Assembly: GCF_900112765.1 (NCBI RefSeq)
Contig: NZ_FOMZ01000009.1
Coordinates: 239,863 to 294,080, forward strand
DNA from: Actinopolyspora alba
GTDB lineage: Bacteria > Actinomycetota > Actinomycetes > Mycobacteriales > Pseudonocardiaceae
Direction of reading: 5' to 3'
DNA length: 54,218 nt
The notes under the pieces were generated by a model. The model was not told the DNA's origin. It saw only the letters and a list, made by a program, of their open reading frames with translations, and made no database searches. Positions 34,775 to 42,311 of this stretch are shown here, piece after piece. Made by a program: the position numbers and the translations under genes. The stretch's first letter is position 1. Each line of letters begins with the position of its first letter.

Positions 34775-35919
34775 GACAGACCGTTCACCGCTGTGATCAA
34801 CATCGCGACCTTGGAGGCCACCTCGGCAGCCTCGTCGGTCAGCCCGCCCAGACGCTTGAGCGCTCGTACGGACCTGCTCTTGCCATCGGACGTGTCCTCC
34901 TTCAACGCCTCGCTGGCGAGGGCGAGCTCATGCTGCGCGTCTTCGTAAGTGGGGGAGTCGAGCGTGCCGATCGAACGGGCACGTTCGAGCTCGTCGCGGA
35001 GGGAGGCAAGCTTGGCCGCGAGATCGTCAGGTGTCGCGGCCGGTTGTGCCGGGCCGATCGTGACGGTGCTGTTGGTGACGTCTCTGGCCTGGATTCCGAC
35101 TGTGCTGCCGTGCGCGATGTGGGTGACATCGCCGCTGCTGGGCTTGTTCCGATGCCGCATCGGGCTGTTCCCCTGTTCAGTGATGAGTTCTTCGGCGAGT
35201 CGAGTGGCGAATGCCGCGGCGTTGTCGGCGGCCCGCGGTTGCCAGGTGCCGTCACCGGCGGTGTTCTTGGTCCCGTCGGCCTTGTCGCTGATTCCGCGCA
35301 CGACGGCCACCGGGGAGCCGTTGAGGTGGCCGGCTTGAGCGACACCGGCTGATTCCATCTCGATGGCCAGCGCGTCGTTGTAGTGCTGGCGGATCCATGC
35401 CGCCTCGTAAGAGATCCGGGAGTTGTGCACGATCTCTCCGGCAGCGATCGCTCCGAAGTGGACGTTGTGGTGGTGTCGGCCGGAACCCGCGTGGCCGGTC
35501 CAGCCGTCGGTGCGGGCCACGTGCGAGGCGAGCTGGCTGATCCCGTGTTCGGCTTCCCACACCCGAGGTCTGGCTTTGAGTCCGTCGTCCTCGCTGGTGC
35601 CGCCGTGGTAGGCGTAGACGTGCGTGGCCACCACGACGTCGCCCAGCGGCGTGGCATCCCACAACGCACCGGCCACGCCGACGAACAGCACGGCCGCCGG
35701 ATCGAACTCGTGGATCGCGCGCTCGGCCAAGACCGCCGCGGAGTGATTTCCTTTGCTGGTCAAGGCAAGTGCTACCTGACAGCCCGTATCGCGCAGGGAA
35801 CCGACCTCGAACCGGGTGCCTCGTTCATGCAGCTGAAGCTGCGGGGCGACCAGTCTGCGCCGCACGGCGTCGTACTCGAGATTCAAGGCGGTGAGCACCA
35901 CCACCATGTTCTCCGTCAT
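34771..35919 (-). CDS. MTA/SAH-nucleosidase-like phosphorylase with C-terminal GIQA extension
   Basis: 382 residues. Residues 1-245 are a nucleoside phosphorylase/MTAN fold: MVVVLTALNLEYDAVRRRL, LFVGVAGALWDATPLGDVVV, nucleoside-binding IEMESAGV (186-193) and the catalytic-Asp loop GISDKADG (209-216). It would cleave an N-glycosidic bond of a purine nucleoside or related signal. The extension carries GSTVGIQARDVTNSTVTI (271-288), a likely coiled coil and a final hydrophobic segment (ASKVAMLITAVNGL). Phosphorylase domains of this type recur in NTPase-linked bacterial conflict systems. It overlaps both neighbours by ATGA. The substrate is unknown and stand-alone salvage is less likely given the extension. 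Confidence 0.75.
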   Translation of the reverse strand: MTENMVVVLTALNLEYDAVRRRLVAPQLQLHERGTRFEVGSLRDTGCQVALALTSKGNHSAAVLAERAIHEFDPAAVLFVGVAGALWDATPLGDVVVATHVYAYHGGTSEDDGLKARPRVWEAEHGISQLASHVARTDGWTGHAGSGRHHHNVHFGAIAAGEIVHNSRISYEAAWIRQHYNDALAIEMESAGVAQAGHLNGSPVAVVRGISDKADGTKNTAGDGTWQPRAADNAAAFATRLAEELITEQGNSPMRHRNKPSSGDVTHIAHGSTVGIQARDVTNSTVTIGPAQPAATPDDLAAKLASLRDELERARSIGTLDSPTYEDAQHELALASEALKEDTSDGKSRSVRALKRLGGLTDEAAEVASKVAMLITAVNGLS

Positions 35920-36644
35920 CTCGCTCCTTCGGAGTCGATGGATTCAGGTCTCACCAGCGGTGGATGCAGCACAGCCGTCGACCCGGCCTTGAACAACCGC
36001 GCAGGACGCCCCTTCGTGGCCCTGCGTTCCTGTCCGGCCGGCTCGATGAACCCGGGGACCTTCTGCACCTTCCGGTAGAAGTTCCGCGGATCCAGCCGCA
36101 CCCCCCACACGGCCTCGTAGACCTGCTGCAGTTCGGCGATCGTGAAGGTCTCCCGGCAGAAAGCGGTCGCCAACGCCGAATGCTCCAGCTTGCTCCGCGC
36201 CCGCTCGATGCCATCGGTCACGATCCGGAGGTGGTCGAAGGCCAACTTCGTCCGGCCGAACAGCACGTCCGGCACCGATTCCCACCCGGCGTCCGCCGCG
36301 TCGGTACCGGCCACGGGGTCCGGAAGTTCGGGCGCGATCGCCAGGTAGGCCACCGAGATGACCCGTCCCCGCGGATCGCGACCAGGAGCCCCGTAGGTGC
36401 CCAGCTGCTCCAAGTGCAGCCGCGCCACGTCCAAGTCCGCCTCTTCCCGCAACTCCCGATGGGCGGCATCGAGGATGTCCTCACCGGCATGGTTCAAGAA
36501 TCCACCGGGTAACGCCCGCGCACCCCGATACGGGTCCACACCACGTTCGACCAGCAGCACGCGAAGCTCCTGCTCCCGCAGGGTGAAGATCACCAGGTCC
36601 ACAGTGACCAGAACTTCCGGCGGCGACCACGACTCTTCGATCAC
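35916..36644 (-). CDS. NrtR-like Nudix/winged-helix regulator
   Basis: 242 residues. Nudix half: VLVTVDLVIFTLREQELRVL, ALPGGF, and a Nudix box at about 48-71 (GFLNHAGE, then REL and EEADLD). The box has one extra residue before its first Glu and Asp where the Gly of EExGU should be, so hydrolysis may be lost. The C-terminal part (FTIAELQQVYEAVWGVRLDP, NFYRKVQKVPGFIEPAG) is the winged helix of NrtR-type repressors, which sense ADP-ribose and control NAD genes. It is first of three coupled genes and two palindromes lie just upstream of its ATG, so autoregulation is likely. It may report NAD breakdown products to the two effectors behind it. Confidence 0.8.
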   Translation of the reverse strand: MIEESWSPPEVLVTVDLVIFTLREQELRVLLVERGVDPYRGARALPGGFLNHAGEDILDAAHRELREEADLDVARLHLEQLGTYGAPGRDPRGRVISVAYLAIAPELPDPVAGTDAADAGWESVPDVLFGRTKLAFDHLRIVTDGIERARSKLEHSALATAFCRETFTIAELQQVYEAVWGVRLDPRNFYRKVQKVPGFIEPAGQERRATKGRPARLFKAGSTAVLHPPLVRPESIDSEGAR

Positions 36645-36652
36645 GACGACTA

Positions 36653-36675
36653 CATTAGCTTAATGTCATTTTGAC
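36653..36675 (-). promoter_or_regulatory. Twin palindromic operator ahead of the Nudix-phosphorylase operon
   Basis: Two touching palindromes share one base: CATTA-GCT-TAATG (36653-36665) and GTCA-TTT-TGAC (36665-36675). They start 9 bases upstream of the regulator's ATG at 36644, in an AT-rich island. They are good candidates for the binding site of the NrtR-like protein itself. Confidence 0.55.
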
Positions 36676-36909
36676 AGAAAGGGGGGTCGGTTCAGTGCTG
36701 CTGGAGTGAACCGGGTTCCCGCCTCGATGCTCGGAAAGGGGCCGTGTCGGCTGCTCTCGGAGCCGGGAGCGGATTCGGACATGCCTGCCACCACCAGGTG
36801 GCGAAGTCGGTGGTGGCAGGTTTGCTGGTCCGGTAACGGGACGGACACCGGCGAGCACGCGGGCTGACTCAACCGCTTTGGCGCGTTGAATTGCATATAC
36901 GTAGGCCAA

Positions 36910-36941
36910 AATCCCCCGGTGGGGCACCCTGTCGGGGGATT
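36910..36941 (-). terminator. Rho-independent-type terminator
   Basis: On the minus strand a 9-bp stem (AATCCCCCG with CGGGGGATT) encloses a 14-base loop and runs into TTTTGG. It starts 22 nt after the stop of the toxin remnant and would end that transcript. Confidence 0.6.
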
Positions 36942-36962
36942 GTCGGTGCTGTGCCGGTCGAG

Positions 36963-37079
36963 CTACAGCGCCAGGGCGGCCCGTAGGGCCTCGTCGACGC
37001 GGCGCATCGTCTCCCGGGGCGGCGCGCCGTAGATCCGCCCACGGGTGATCGTCGGAGTCCCTGCGTGGCCGCGGGTCAT
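36963..37079 (-). pseudogene. C-terminal stub of a MazF/PemK-type toxin
   Basis: A 38-residue frame reads MTRGHAGTPTITRGRIYGAP, then PRETMRRVDEALRAALAL. The last part (PxETMRxVDxALRxAL) is the common C-terminal helix of MazF/PemK endoribonucleases. The beta-barrel core with the catalytic Arg and Thr is absent. The start still overlaps the upstream gene by ATGA, so the toxin was probably gutted by an internal deletion and can no longer cut RNA. Confidence 0.6.
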
Positions 37080-37390
37080 TCGGCGTCCTCGGCCCGCGTG
37101 CGGCGACGGCGGGACATCGTGATCGCGCGGTCGTCGGCGGACTCCTCGGTGGTGCTCTGCTCAGCGAGCTGCCGGTAGCCCTCGTCCATGGCGATCTCGG
37201 TGATGCGGTCCGTGCCGATGCGGAAGGCGGCCCGCGGGACAGTGGACTTCGACGCGTCGGGCTCGATGCCGGTCACGGACTCCAGTGCCCAACGTTCGAG
37301 GCTGGTCGGGTCCATCAGCCTGTCGACGAGGCGAGCGTCGGCGGTGGCGAGCGCGAGGGTTTCGCGGCGCTCGGTTGGTTCAACAATCAT
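37076..37390 (-). CDS. Probable antitoxin partner of the MazF remnant
   Basis: 104 residues, family not recognised from sequence. It has an acidic/hydrophobic first half (LATADARLVDRLMDPTSLER) and a polar basic tail (RAITMSRRRRTRAED). Upstream position, small size and the ATGA overlap with the toxin stub suggest it was the antitoxin. It appears intact, possibly kept for DNA binding or protection against related toxins. It could equally be a drifting leftover. Confidence 0.45.
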   Translation of the reverse strand: MIVEPTERRETLALATADARLVDRLMDPTSLERWALESVTGIEPDASKSTVPRAAFRIGTDRITEIAMDEGYRQLAEQSTTEESADDRAITMSRRRRTRAEDAE

Positions 37391-37884
37391 GCCCCAGTAC
37401 GATGCATCCTCGTGCCTGACTCCAGTGATGTGTATCGACGCATTGCTCGGCGATGCGTTTGCTGCGAGGCTCTGGGATTACTGCGCTGCTCATGAGGTGG
37501 TTGGGATTGTGGGCGGCCTGCGATCACCGCGGTAGGCCTTTCGGGGAGAGTACGACGGGTGTTGTCGCCGAGGGTGTTTCGCCGTTGAGGTGTCCGCGGT
37601 TGGCTGAGGCGCCTCGGCCTCGGGTGGCTGAGTTGCTGGAGTAGTGGTCTCTCCAGGCCCAGGTGGCGCGGTGCGCGCGGAACCTGGGGCGCAGCCCGCG
37701 GTAGCGGATTCGCACCGCGATTCCTTCCCCTTCGGTGGTCGATCGCGGTGACGAGGACCAAGCGATTCCGTCGGGGGGAGTACGAACGCGACTCCGTGGG
37801 CGCCAATCTGCGAGTTCGTGAATCGATTCAGAAAACATGGGCCCTTTACCGGCTGGTGGTCTAGACGTTTCCCTCTTTATGCAT
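37391..37884. other. No recognisable gene
   Basis: About 500 bases with only short Arg-rich frames, none with motifs or good starts. I see nothing supportable before the operator at 37885. Confidence 0.5.
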
Positions 37885-37898
37885 TGAGAGCGCTCTCC
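37885..37898 (+). promoter_or_regulatory. LacI/CebR-type operator
   Basis: TGAGAGCGCTCTCC contains the perfect 12-base palindrome GAGAGCGCTCTC. It matches the TGGGAGCGCTCCCA-like boxes bound by CebR-type LacI-family repressors that control beta-glucan and cellulose genes in actinomycetes. It lies 54 nt upstream of the GH16 remnant, so it probably made these laminarinase genes sugar-inducible. Confidence 0.6.
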
Positions 37899-37951
37899 TT
37901 CGGTTGCCCGGTGGGCCGGAGCGGTCCGCCCCTCCAGGAATGAGGAGTTCC

Positions 37952-38413
37952 ATGTCCACGCGAAATCGTTTCGCGATCGTGGTGGCGACAGCCCTGCCGC
38001 CGTTGTCGGCAGCTCCGGTGGCCGTGGCCGAGCAGGAGGGTTCCTTCGACGACTTCTCCGGTTCGACGATCGACCGATCGAAGTGGACGGTCGAGGCCAC
38101 CGGGGAGAACTTCGGGACGGTCAACTCCGAACAGCAGGATTGGGTCGATTCTCCGGAGACGCGCTACATCGGCCAGGACGCCGCTGATTCCCGGAACGGA
38201 GCCCTGGCCATTCATCCGCGTTACGGGCCTGGCTGTCAGGCTCCGGACGGCAACGCCTACGATTTCGTCGCCGGGCGGTCGCAGAGCCGGGGCAGGACGA
38301 AGTTCACCCACGGCACCTACTCGGTCCGGCTCGAACTCCCCGAAGGCGCGAGCGCGCCCGGGAAGTCGGGCGATGTCCGCTACCTCGTCGACCGGGTCCG
38401 CGTCGACCCCTGA
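37952..38413 (+). pseudogene. GH16 beta-glucanase remnant with the catalytic core deleted
   Basis: 153 residues from ATG 37952 (GAGGAG five bases ahead). A Sec signal peptide (MSTRNRFAIVVATALPPLSA… VAVA) precedes a GH16 N-terminus: FDDFSGSTIDRSKWTVEATG, then RNGALAIHPRYG and FTHGTYSVRLELPEG. After that it jumps to VRYLVDRVRVDP, the usual last strand of GH16. The ExDxxE catalytic segment and most of the jelly roll are missing, although the frame stays open. It is thus a secretable but inactive stub of a laminarinase. It lies just before an intact GH55 laminarinase under one operator. Confidence 0.65.
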
Positions 38414-38559
38414 TAACCCCCGCTTTCTCGGGGATCGTGTCGTCCCGATCGAAACCCGAGAGCGGCGAGAGAAATCGTGTTTCCGCGGTGTTCCCGTTTT
38501 TCGCAAACGGGAATTCCCGAACACCGTGACCGATCACCTTCGTATTTGGAGGATTTTTC

Positions 38560-40359
38560 GTGTCCACCTCTTCACCCGAGGACCAGGAATCCGGCGGCAC
38601 CACGTTCTCCCGTCGAAGCGCCCTCGGCGCGATGGCCGCCGCCGTGGCGACTCCGGCCGTGCTGGCCGGTTCGTCGCAGCGCTCCGCGCAGGCCGCCACG
38701 ACGACCTCGTCATCGAGCGCCGACGTCGACCTCGGACCGAACGTACTGGTTTTCGACCCCAGCACCCCCGACATCCAGGCTCGCCTGGACCAGATCTTCG
38801 CCGAGCAGGAGTCGTCCCAGTTCGGCACGGGCCGCTACCAGCTGTTCTTCAAGCCGGGCACGTACGACGGGCTCAACGCCCAGCTGGGCTTCTACACCAC
38901 GATCGCGGGTCTGGGGCTGTCTCCCGATGACACGACGATCAACGGCGATGTCACCGTCGATGCAGGTTGGTTCGACGGCAACGCGACGCAGAACTTCTGG
39001 CGTTCCGCGGAGAATCTCGCGCTGCGACCGGTGAGTGGAACGGACCGCTGGGCGGTCGCCCAGGCCGCGCCGTTCCGGCGGATGCACGTCAAGGGCGGGC
39101 TCAATCTGGCACCGAGCGGGTACGGCTGGGCCAGCGGTGGCTACATCGCCGACAGCCGTATCGACGGCACGGTGTCTCCGTACTCGCAGCAGCAGTGGTA
39201 CACCCGCGACAGTGCTGTGGGCGGTTGGCGCAACGGCGTGTGGAACATGGTCTTCTCCGGTGTCGCGGGTGCTCCGGCGCAGAGCTTCCCCGAACCGCCG
39301 TACACGACGCTGGCGACCACCCCGATCTCGCGGGAGAAGCCGTTCGTGTATCTCGACGGCAGCGAGTTCAGGGTCTTCCTGCCCGCGCTGCGCACCGGAG
39401 CCAGCGGCACCACGTGGGAGGGCGGCGCGCCGGCGGGCGAGTCGCTGTCGCTGTCGCGGTTCCACATCGTCAGGCCAGGAGAGAGCGCGGCCACGATCAA
39501 CGCCGCCCTCGATCAGGGCAAGCACCTGCTGGTCACGCCCGGCATCTACCACCTCGACCAGCCGATCCGGGTCAACCGGGCCAACACCGTGGTCCTCGGG
39601 CTCGGCTATGCCACGCTCATCCCGGACAACGGGGTCACGGCCCTGCGGATAGCCGACGTGGACGGGGTGCGGATCGCCGGACTCCTCGTCGACGCCGGAA
39701 CCGTCAACTCGGAGCCCCTGGTGGAGGTCGGTCCCGAAGGCTCCTCCGCCGACCACGCGGCCAATCCGATCTCGCTGCAGGACCTGTTCGTCCGCATCGG
39801 CGGGGCAGGGGCCGGTAAGGCCACCACCAGCGTGGTGGTCAACGCCCACGACACGCTCATCGATCACACCTGGCTCTGGCGCGCCGACCACGGCAGCGGC
39901 GTCGGCTGGGAAACCAACCGCGCCGACTACGGCCTGATCGTCAACGGTGACAACGTGCTGGCCACCGGCCTGTTCGCCGAGCACTTCAACAAGTACGACG
40001 TGCAGTGGTACGGAGAGCACGGCCGTACCGTGTTCTTCCAGAACGAGAAGGCCTACGACGCCCCCGACCAGGCAGCGATCAACCACGACGGGATCCGCGG
40101 CTACGCCGCCTACAAGGTCGGCGACTCCGTGACGACCCACGAGGGTTGGGGCATGGGCAGCTACTGCAACTACACCACGGACCCGACCATCCGCCAGGGG
40201 CGCGGCTTCACCGCACCGAACACGCCGGGCGTGGTCTTCCACGACCTGCTCGTCGTCTCGCTCGGCGGCAAGGGGCAATACGACCACGTCATCAACGACA
40301 CCGGAGCCGCCACCTCCGGATCGGACACCGTGCCCTCCACCGTCATCTCCTACCCCTGA
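38560..40359 (+). CDS. GH55 exo-beta-1,3-glucanase (laminarinase), Tat-exported
   Basis: 599 residues from GTG 38560 with GGAGG just upstream. It has a twin-arginine signal (SRRSALGAMAAAVATPAVLA, Arg18-Arg19). The mature part matches Streptomyces GH55 laminarinases along its length: NVLVFDPSTPDIQARLDQIF, FGTGRYQLFFKPGTYDGLNA, GDVTVDAGWFDGNATQNFWR, and in the second half FAEHFNKYDVQWYGEHGRTV, which carries the region of the catalytic Glu. The fold is two beta-helix repeats. It releases glucose from laminarin or fungal beta-1,3-glucan outside the cell. It is probably controlled with the GH16 remnant from the CebR-type box. Confidence 0.9.
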   Translation: MSTSSPEDQESGGTTFSRRSALGAMAAAVATPAVLAGSSQRSAQAATTTSSSSADVDLGPNVLVFDPSTPDIQARLDQIFAEQESSQFGTGRYQLFFKPGTYDGLNAQLGFYTTIAGLGLSPDDTTINGDVTVDAGWFDGNATQNFWRSAENLALRPVSGTDRWAVAQAAPFRRMHVKGGLNLAPSGYGWASGGYIADSRIDGTVSPYSQQQWYTRDSAVGGWRNGVWNMVFSGVAGAPAQSFPEPPYTTLATTPISREKPFVYLDGSEFRVFLPALRTGASGTTWEGGAPAGESLSLSRFHIVRPGESAATINAALDQGKHLLVTPGIYHLDQPIRVNRANTVVLGLGYATLIPDNGVTALRIADVDGVRIAGLLVDAGTVNSEPLVEVGPEGSSADHAANPISLQDLFVRIGGAGAGKATTSVVVNAHDTLIDHTWLWRADHGSGVGWETNRADYGLIVNGDNVLATGLFAEHFNKYDVQWYGEHGRTVFFQNEKAYDAPDQAAINHDGIRGYAAYKVGDSVTTHEGWGMGSYCNYTTDPTIRQGRGFTAPNTPGVVFHDLLVVSLGGKGQYDHVINDTGAATSGSDTVPSTVISYP

Positions 40360-40802
40360 CGGACAGGACCCCGCACAACACGGTCACCACGCCGGAACAG
40401 CGAGCGAGCGTGTTGCGAGTCATCACCTCGCGGCACGCTCGCACCTACTCGGGCAGACCCCGAGGACGTCGGGACCGGGTGATCACCCGCGAGCGGGTGG
40501 AACGGTCGATGCGGGGCACGGGTCCTCGACCGGGTTCCGCGCCGGTGGTTACGCACCACGATTTCCGGGCCGCTTGCCGAACCAGAACCTGACCTGGTCA
40601 GCAGGGTTTCCACTCCCAGCGGGCCGGAACAACGCCGGGTAGGTGACATCGCCGGGGTGATTTTCCTCAGGGCTCAAAACTGGTGTTGCGGGTGGGGAGG
40701 TTGTTGACGCTGGGGTGCTAGGGATGGCTGAGGGGACGGGTCGTGCGGCGGCAGGATGAGAACCGCCAAGTCACTCGTCCGCCGAACGGCAAGGGACCGT
40801 CC
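40360..40802. other. No recognisable gene
   Basis: Only short frames of low quality follow the GH55 gene. No clear terminator hairpin or promoter can be assigned. Confidence 0.45.
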
Positions 40803-41551
40803 CGTGCTACACGGTAACGCCCCGCTGTCTATCGAGGACCGTCGTCGTCTCGTCGCTCGTTGCCAGTACCGTCCGATCGCCCATGTCGCCGCACCGTCAC
40901 CCGCCACCTACGACGCTTGGGCCTGCAGCGTCGTAGGTTCCTCGGCTCACCGGCGCCTCGAACCGCACGCCGCGTCGGATCATTGCCTACCGGCCGGGAC
41001 ACATGGTCAACCTCGACGTGAACAAGGTCGGCCGCGTCCGGTGACGGCGGCTGGCGCGACCACGGCCGCGGCAGCCACCAGGCCCAGACCGTCGAACGTC
41101 GTAAGGCCGCCGGTGCTCGGGCCGGACACGGTTCCCTGCGCTCGGCCGTCGATGGCTACTCGCGGCTGACCTGAACTGAGGCGTTACCGGACGAGAAGGC
41201 GGCCACCGCGATCGCTGTCACCCACCGGGCGCGGGCGTTCTTCGCCGCGCACGGCATCACCCACATCCAGCGGATCGTGACCGATAACGGTGCGTGCTAT
41301 CGCGCCGGCGACGTCGCCACCGTGCTGCGCGGTGCGCGGCACCAGCGCATCACTCCGTACACGCCCCGATACAACGGGATCCTGGCCGAGGAGTTCCGTT
41401 CCGCCCGCGCTCGGCCCAGCGAGCAGCAGCGCGCCCAGGACCTGACGGGGTGGAACATCCACGACAACTACCATCGACCGCACACTGCCGCCGGAAACCG
41501 GCCTCCCAGCTCCACACCGGCGTCACCAACCTCCAGACCTCTTACTACTAG
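40803..41551 (+). pseudogene. Decayed IS481-family transposase
   Basis: Pieces in different frames match an IS481 transposase in order. LHGNAPLSIEDRRRLVARCQ with PIAHVAA is the HTH start. A fragment around 40985-41035 reads IIAYRPGHMVNLDVNKVGRV, the first catalytic Asp strand. HITHIQRIVTDNGACYR (second Asp) and HQRITPYTPRYNGILAEEF with NIHDNYHRPHTAAGNRP form the C-terminal core. The helix with the catalytic Glu has lost a few residues (NG-ILAEEF) and several frame breaks are present. No terminal repeats were identified. It borders the biosynthetic cluster. Confidence 0.75.
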
Positions 41552-42120
41552 TGGCCCCGAGCCTGAGCAAGGCATGTAGTGGGCTGGAAGTCGGATAGAT
41601 GCTCGTCAAGCGAGGGCAGTTCGGCGCGTCGGGAGACAGTGGTCGGATCGGGTGTCCCGACGTAGAGCCAGCCAAGTAGCGATTCGTCTTTGTGCACATC
41701 CAGCATCGCCCTCGCCGACGGGCTACTTACATGCTTCCCTGTTTTCCAGATCGACCCGTACCCACCGTTGTGGAGTAGGAGCATGAGGTTGTTGACGACG
41801 CCAGCGGTGGCGACCAGCTGTTCCCACCCTGGAATCGTGTTTCCCCGTGGCCGGAACACGATTGTCACGAGCAGCGGTGCGCGCAGTGGGAGTTGAGCGA
41901 CCTGCTCAGGTGACTTGGTGCCGGAGTCAACGGCGAAGCACTGACCGAGTGCTTCGCGGGCATGTCCTCGGACTGTGATGAACCGCCAAGGATGTAGCCG
42001 TCCATGGTCTGGGGCATGTGCGGCCGACTCGATCATGTGGCCCAACTCGCTGTGGTCCGGTGTCGGGTCCAGAAGCCGGTGTTGGCTCATGCGAGTCCTG
42101 ATTGCTGCCGGGACCTCCAC
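41548..42120 (-). CDS. Nitroreductase-family flavoprotein
   Basis: 190 residues from GTG 42120, chosen for AAGGAG six bases ahead. The frame extends upstream but reads as Pro/Arg-rich nonsense. Family features are ESAAHAPDHGRLHPWRFITV (FMN-binding Arg and substrate loop), APLLVTIVFRP, the dimer helix GWEQLVATAGVVNNLMLLLH and SIWKTGKHV, ending in LLGWLYVGTP. It uses FMN and NAD(P)H to reduce, or in some members dehydrogenate, a small substrate. It is the last gene of the minus-strand biosynthetic series, 191 nt behind the peptidase. The gap makes membership in the operon likely but not certain. Confidence 0.8.
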   Translation of the reverse strand: MEVPAAIRTRMSQHRLLDPTPDHSELGHMIESAAHAPDHGRLHPWRFITVRGHAREALGQCFAVDSGTKSPEQVAQLPLRAPLLVTIVFRPRGNTIPGWEQLVATAGVVNNLMLLLHNGGYGSIWKTGKHVSSPSARAMLDVHKDESLLGWLYVGTPDPTTVSRRAELPSLDEHLSDFQPTTCLAQARGH

Positions 42121-42311
42121 CTGTATCTCCTTACTTTCCTCGACGTCCTGCCATGCGCTGCGGTCCCCGGAGGTCTGATGCCGCGAAATCCCAGCGACCG
42201 GGTGGTCCAGCCGGACCTCTGGGCTGGGGCGTGAAGACATCGGGGTGGGTTGTTGGTCAGGACGAGACAGTGGCGCAAAGTGTGAGGGCGCATTTTGCTG
42301 GCTTAGTACAC

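Noticed and set aside
38710-40287. 525-residue minus-strand frame opposite GH55
   Set aside because: Antisense shadow; the plus strand matches GH55 throughout and has a Tat signal.
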